Positions 33,414 through 36,241 of a DNA stretch of 36,241 nucleotides are shown here, piece by piece. Below the pieces are notes generated by a model that had not been told where the DNA came from, searched no databases, and saw only the letters and a list, made by a program, of their open reading frames with translations. Positions within the stretch are counted from its first letter, which is position 1. Each line of letters starts with the position of its first letter. Made by a program: the position numbers and the translations under genes. Origin of the DNA: Verrucomicrobiota bacterium (GTDB lineage Bacteria; Verrucomicrobiota; Verrucomicrobiia; Verrucomicrobiales; Verrucomicrobiaceae); the NCBI GenBank assembly GCA_963204975.1, contig CAUJJC010000068.1:1-36241 (forward strand). Reading direction: 5' to 3'.

Positions 33414-33983
33414 ATGGACCCTGAAATGATCCTCCTTGAATGCGACGAAGCCATGACCAAGGCCGTCGAATACGCCATCCATGAGTTCTCCGCCGTGCGC
33501 ACAGGCAAGGCCTCGCCAATGCTGGTGGAAAACCTGGATGTGGCTGTGCAAAGCTACGGCGGCATGCACATGAAGCTCAAACAGCTCGCCATGATCAGCA
33601 CTCCTGAGCCGCGTATCATTCGTATCGAGCCCTTCGATGCGAGCACGCTCAAGGACATCGAACGCGCCTTCCACGAGTCCAAGCTGGGCCTCAATCCCGC
33701 TGCCGAAGGCAAGCTGCTGCGCATCTACATTCCTGAACTCTCCTCCGAGCGTCGCCAGCAGATGGTGAAGCTGGTGAAGTCCCTCGGTGAAGAGGCTAAG
33801 GTGCGCGTTCGCTCCGCCCGTCGTGATGCCCTTGAAACCCTGAAGAAGGGGCAAAAAGAAAGCCTCATCACCGAAGACGATCTGGAGCGCAGCGAGAAGG
33901 AAGTGCAGAAGATCACTGACAAGAAAGTGGCTGAAATCGACCAGCACATCGCCTCTAAAGAGAAAGAAGTGATGACGGTTTAA
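33414..33983 (+). CDS. frr: Ribosome recycling factor
   Basis: A 189-residue protein that, with EF-G, splits post-termination ribosomes. It has typical length and features: an N-terminal helix with MTKAVEYAIHEFSAVRTGKA, the conserved R-T-G-x-A-x-P patch, the small domain with IRIEPFDASTLKDIERA, LPIP-equivalent LLRIYIPELSSERRQQMVKL, and VRVRSARRDALETLKK in the long third helix. It follows pyrH directly and is likely cotranscribed. Confidence 0.96.
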   Translation: MDPEMILLECDEAMTKAVEYAIHEFSAVRTGKASPMLVENLDVAVQSYGGMHMKLKQLAMISTPEPRIIRIEPFDASTLKDIERAFHESKLGLNPAAEGKLLRIYIPELSSERRQQMVKLVKSLGEEAKVRVRSARRDALETLKKGQKESLITEDDLERSEKEVQKITDKKVAEIDQHIASKEKEVMTV

Positions 33984-34087
33984 GGTGGTGTCGAGACGTA
34001 GAGACGTTCAGAGGTGAAAAGCAGAGAAGACTCTCTCAACATCACCCTCTTGACCGCTCACTTCTCTACTTCTGGTGGCATTGCCAG

Positions 34088-35395
34088 CTATTGCACCGAC
34101 TTCGCCCACTCCGAGAACTCCGGGGACTTCTTGAACGCGTCATAAACCGGCTCCACCAGCATGGCGGGGGTTAGTTTGGCACCCGTGGCCTTGGCGAAGC
34201 GCCGCAGCTCGGCAACAACGCCCACGAAGTCGCCTTCACCGGCCATCACTCGCAACTCAAGATCTACAAGGGCGATGAGGGCGGGCTCGATTTTTTTCGC
34301 GGCAGCTAGGCTCTCGGCAGCCTTCTTGAAGTCGCCCGCCTGCACCGCTGCCATGCCGCTCAGGTTGTGCAGGTAGGCATCTTCGCCCACAGCCTTGAGC
34401 ACGTTCTGAATGCAATTCTGCACCCCAGAATAGTCTTTCCTCATGAAGTAGAGATCCACCAGGAGCAGGTCAGTGGCTGAGTCCTTGCCCAGCACCGTGG
34501 GCGCGATCTCCAGCACATGAGCGTAGATTTCCGAAAAGACAGGTTCGTTCTGCAAAGTTTGCAGCGCCTGGAGATTGGCCACGAATGCCGGGCGTGACTT
34601 CTTCACTGCGTCCGGGAGCTTCTCATACGTGTTCTGCACGGATCGCGGATCATTGTTGCTCATCTGGCGGAACATATTCAGCAGGAGGTCCATGGACTTC
34701 CGGTCGCCACCCTTGATCCCGAGAGCCTTCGACAATAGGCTCGAATCCTGCTCCAGCATGAGCACCATCGCCTGTCTTGCATCGGTGGAGCTGTAGCTTC
34801 CGAAGAGGTAGCCAAACATGTCCACTACCTTGAAGGTGTCGCCCTGGGGTTTCACCAGGAGATCAATGTAGTTCACGCCGCCCCCTGTTGGAAGAACGCG
34901 CATGGTCAGGGACGGGAAGCCATCACGTTGATGAAACCGCAGCAGCTTCATCGACGACCCTGCTAGTTGCGCCAGCAGCCCACCCTTCTTTTCCTTCATG
35001 CCCGAGATGAATCCCTGACGTGCATCCGAGGGGAATGAGGCGTCGGCAAAAACACGCTCAGTCATGGCCTCGTAGTCCACATAGGCACTCATGGCGTCCA
35101 GCTTTCCAGCATTCACATCGCTGGCCAGTTGCTCGGCAAACTTGATTGCTCGTTGCTGCTGAGAGTCATCCAAGGGCGGTGGAGGTTTCGCTGCTTCCAC
35201 CTGAGCCACTTTGATCTGTCGTGCCCGCTCCTGCACTTTCAGAAACGCGGGAATCGCAATGGCAGCCAGCACGCCAACGATCAGCAGCAAGGCCGCCACA
35301 ACGATCAAAGCGATGACCCAGCCCGGCACTCCCTTTTTGACCTTGGGAGGCTGAATCGGCGGAAGCGAAGGCGGAAGGGGCGGCGGAGTATCCAT
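34088..35395 (-). CDS. Proline-rich single-pass membrane protein with helical repeat domain
   Basis: A 435-residue protein. It begins with a proline-rich cytoplasmic tail (PPPLPPSLPPIQPPKVKKG), then one membrane helix that resembles a type IV pilin N-terminus (LAAIAIPAFLKVQERARQ) but lacks the prepilin leader position. The rest is extracytoplasmic: a DUF-like alpha/beta segment (about 75-200) and helical repeats reminiscent of TPRs (VQAGDFKKAAESLAAAKKI). Proline-rich tail plus such a helix is a frequent Verrucomicrobiota layout. Function is unknown. A 104-base gap separates it from frr. Confidence 0.7.
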   Translation of the reverse strand: MDTPPPLPPSLPPIQPPKVKKGVPGWVIALIVVAALLLIVGVLAAIAIPAFLKVQERARQIKVAQVEAAKPPPPLDDSQQQRAIKFAEQLASDVNAGKLDAMSAYVDYEAMTERVFADASFPSDARQGFISGMKEKKGGLLAQLAGSSMKLLRFHQRDGFPSLTMRVLPTGGGVNYIDLLVKPQGDTFKVVDMFGYLFGSYSSTDARQAMVLMLEQDSSLLSKALGIKGGDRKSMDLLLNMFRQMSNNDPRSVQNTYEKLPDAVKKSRPAFVANLQALQTLQNEPVFSEIYAHVLEIAPTVLGKDSATDLLLVDLYFMRKDYSGVQNCIQNVLKAVGEDAYLHNLSGMAAVQAGDFKKAAESLAAAKKIEPALIALVDLELRVMAGEGDFVGVVAELRRFAKATGAKLTPAMLVEPVYDAFKKSPEFSEWAKSVQ

Positions 35396-35455
35396 GCCTC
35401 TGAGCCTACCGGAAACTCAGGGTGAATAACAAGCACTGACTCTGCGGAATCCGAA

Positions 35456-36241
35456 TTATCGCAGCAAGTCCATCGCATCCATCACATCAAAGCGAACGGC
35501 TGGATACTTGTGGCTCAGTGTCGTGCGCGACCACTTGTGCTGGAGCTGGCTCATCACGTTGCGACGCTCCGCTGCACTCAGCTTGCGCCACTTCACTTCG
35601 ACGACCACGAGGCTTTTCGCGTCCTGCGGATCTTTGGCCACGATGTCGATCTCGATGTCCTTCTCCCAATATCTCGCCGCGCCTTCGTAACGTGCCCGGC
35701 AGGCATCTTCGAAGACGGTCGAAGCGTGATCGTGGATGAGCTTCTGCTTGTGCGCCGCATCAAAGGTGCGCCACAAGCTCTGGTGTGGCGAATACACGCG
35801 GAACCAGAAGCGCATCGTCGGATCGGCTATGCGATACAGGATCTTCTTGGTCGTGCGCACGCTCTCGCCATACGGCATCTCGCGTTCCAGCACCGAGGCA
35901 TCGAGCAACTGCTGGAGCAGCCGCGAGAGATTCGTCTGCGCCGTGCCCAGCCGCGTGGCGATCTCCGAGGGCCGCTCGGCTCCGCGCCCGATCGCTTCCA
36001 GCACGGACACCGCATTCATGCCCATCACACCTTCATCGCGCAGGATGCGCTGCGGCTCCTGCTCCATGTAGGGAGCGAAATCAAAGTAGAGCGCCTCGGC
36101 GAGTGCGACCACGTCCTGGCCCTTCTCGACGAACTCCCAATACTTCGGAATGCCGCCCACAAGCGAGAACTTCTCAAACGACGCCATGTCCGCCGGCTTC
36201 AGCGCGCACGCATCGCAGAACGCTGCATAATCCATCGGCTT
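35456..36241 (-). CDS. AAA ATPase with C-terminal DUF234 domain, 3' part
   Basis: The frame is still open at the right edge (Lys-Pro precede the Met at 36235), so this is the C-terminal 261 residues of a larger protein. KFSLVGGIPKYWEFV is the typical segment after the ATPase core of archaeal-type AAA proteins (PF01637). A winged-helix follows (PSEIATRLGTAQTNLSRLLQ), then a DUF234 nuclease-like end with DIEIDIVAKDPQ and LVVVEVKWR, a PD-(D/E)xK-like pattern. Members are common on mobile and accessory loci; their biological role is poorly known. The Walker motifs lie outside the window. Confidence 0.86.
   Translation of the reverse strand, partial: KPMDYAAFCDACALKPADMASFEKFSLVGGIPKYWEFVEKGQDVVALAEALYFDFAPYMEQEPQRILRDEGVMGMNAVSVLEAIGRGAERPSEIATRLGTAQTNLSRLLQQLLDASVLEREMPYGESVRTTKKILYRIADPTMRFWFRVYSPHQSLWRTFDAAHKQKLIHDHASTVFEDACRARYEGAARYWEKDIEIDIVAKDPQDAKSLVVVEVKWRKLSAAERRNVMSQLQHKWSRTTLSHKYPAVRFDVMDAMDLLR

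Overview
The window looks like chromosomal DNA of a member of the Verrucomicrobiota, probably near Verrucomicrobiaceae/Prosthecobacter. This is inferred from gene content, not from a phylogenetic marker. The pointers are an LL-diaminopimelate aminotransferase (dapL) lysine route, a secreted formylglycine sulfatase, two eukaryote-like protein kinases (one with leucine-rich repeats, one with a TPR-type tail), a plant-type phosphofructokinase and a GC-rich genome full of antisense open frames. Most genes are ordinary core or accessory metabolism.

Layout. 1-228 is the start of a TMEM175-type channel gene leaving the left edge, followed by a DUF3592-like membrane protein. From 1507 to 7183 eight minus-strand genes run leftward: an inactive-looking rhodanese fusion, a NifU/IscU-like Fe-S scaffold, a DUF4160/DUF2442 pair, sufT, phosphofructokinase, a DUF2490 outer-membrane protein and an LRR kinase. 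The first five include an Fe-S cluster assembly group interrupted by the DUF pair. pssA and a GT81-like glycosyltransferase follow on the plus strand.

9.5-11.0 kb is the most foreign-looking stretch. It is AT-richer, lies against the 3' end of a tRNA-Gln gene, and encodes a three-helix membrane protein with a GAF-like cytoplasmic domain plus a translationally coupled 56-residue protein. 11.2-14.7 kb holds a membrane-anchored coiled-coil protein, a MalQ-related protein that has lost its catalytic core, and a sulfatase. 14.75-16.44 kb (minus) holds malate dehydrogenase with a clear terminator, then an apparently frameshifted membrane-anchored gene and a 47-residue coupled ORF.

16.6-23.2 kb is a complete tripartite RND efflux locus: PadR-type regulator, RND permease, periplasmic adaptor, a small two-helix membrane protein wedged between adaptor and outer-membrane factor by start/stop overlaps, and a TolC-like protein. 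A roughly 220-bp palindromic mobile-type element with 35-bp terminal inverted repeats lies between permease and adaptor, and repeat-like DNA continues into the apparent N-terminus of the adaptor.

23.2-36.2 kb holds the TPR-type kinase, dapL with a terminator, a DUF4256 protein, a Peptidase_Mx-type zinc protease, a CarF/TMEM189-type plasmanylethanolamine desaturase, a split membrane/spermidine-synthase-fold pair, a YwaF-like membrane protein, the pyrH-frr pair, a proline-rich membrane protein, and the C-terminal part of an AAA ATPase with a DUF234 domain running off the right edge.

No CRISPR array, rRNA, prophage or recognisable transposase or integrase gene is visible. The best candidates for something undescribed are the TM-GAF/small-protein unit beside tRNA-Gln, the small membrane protein built into the RND operon, and the core-deleted MalQ relative.
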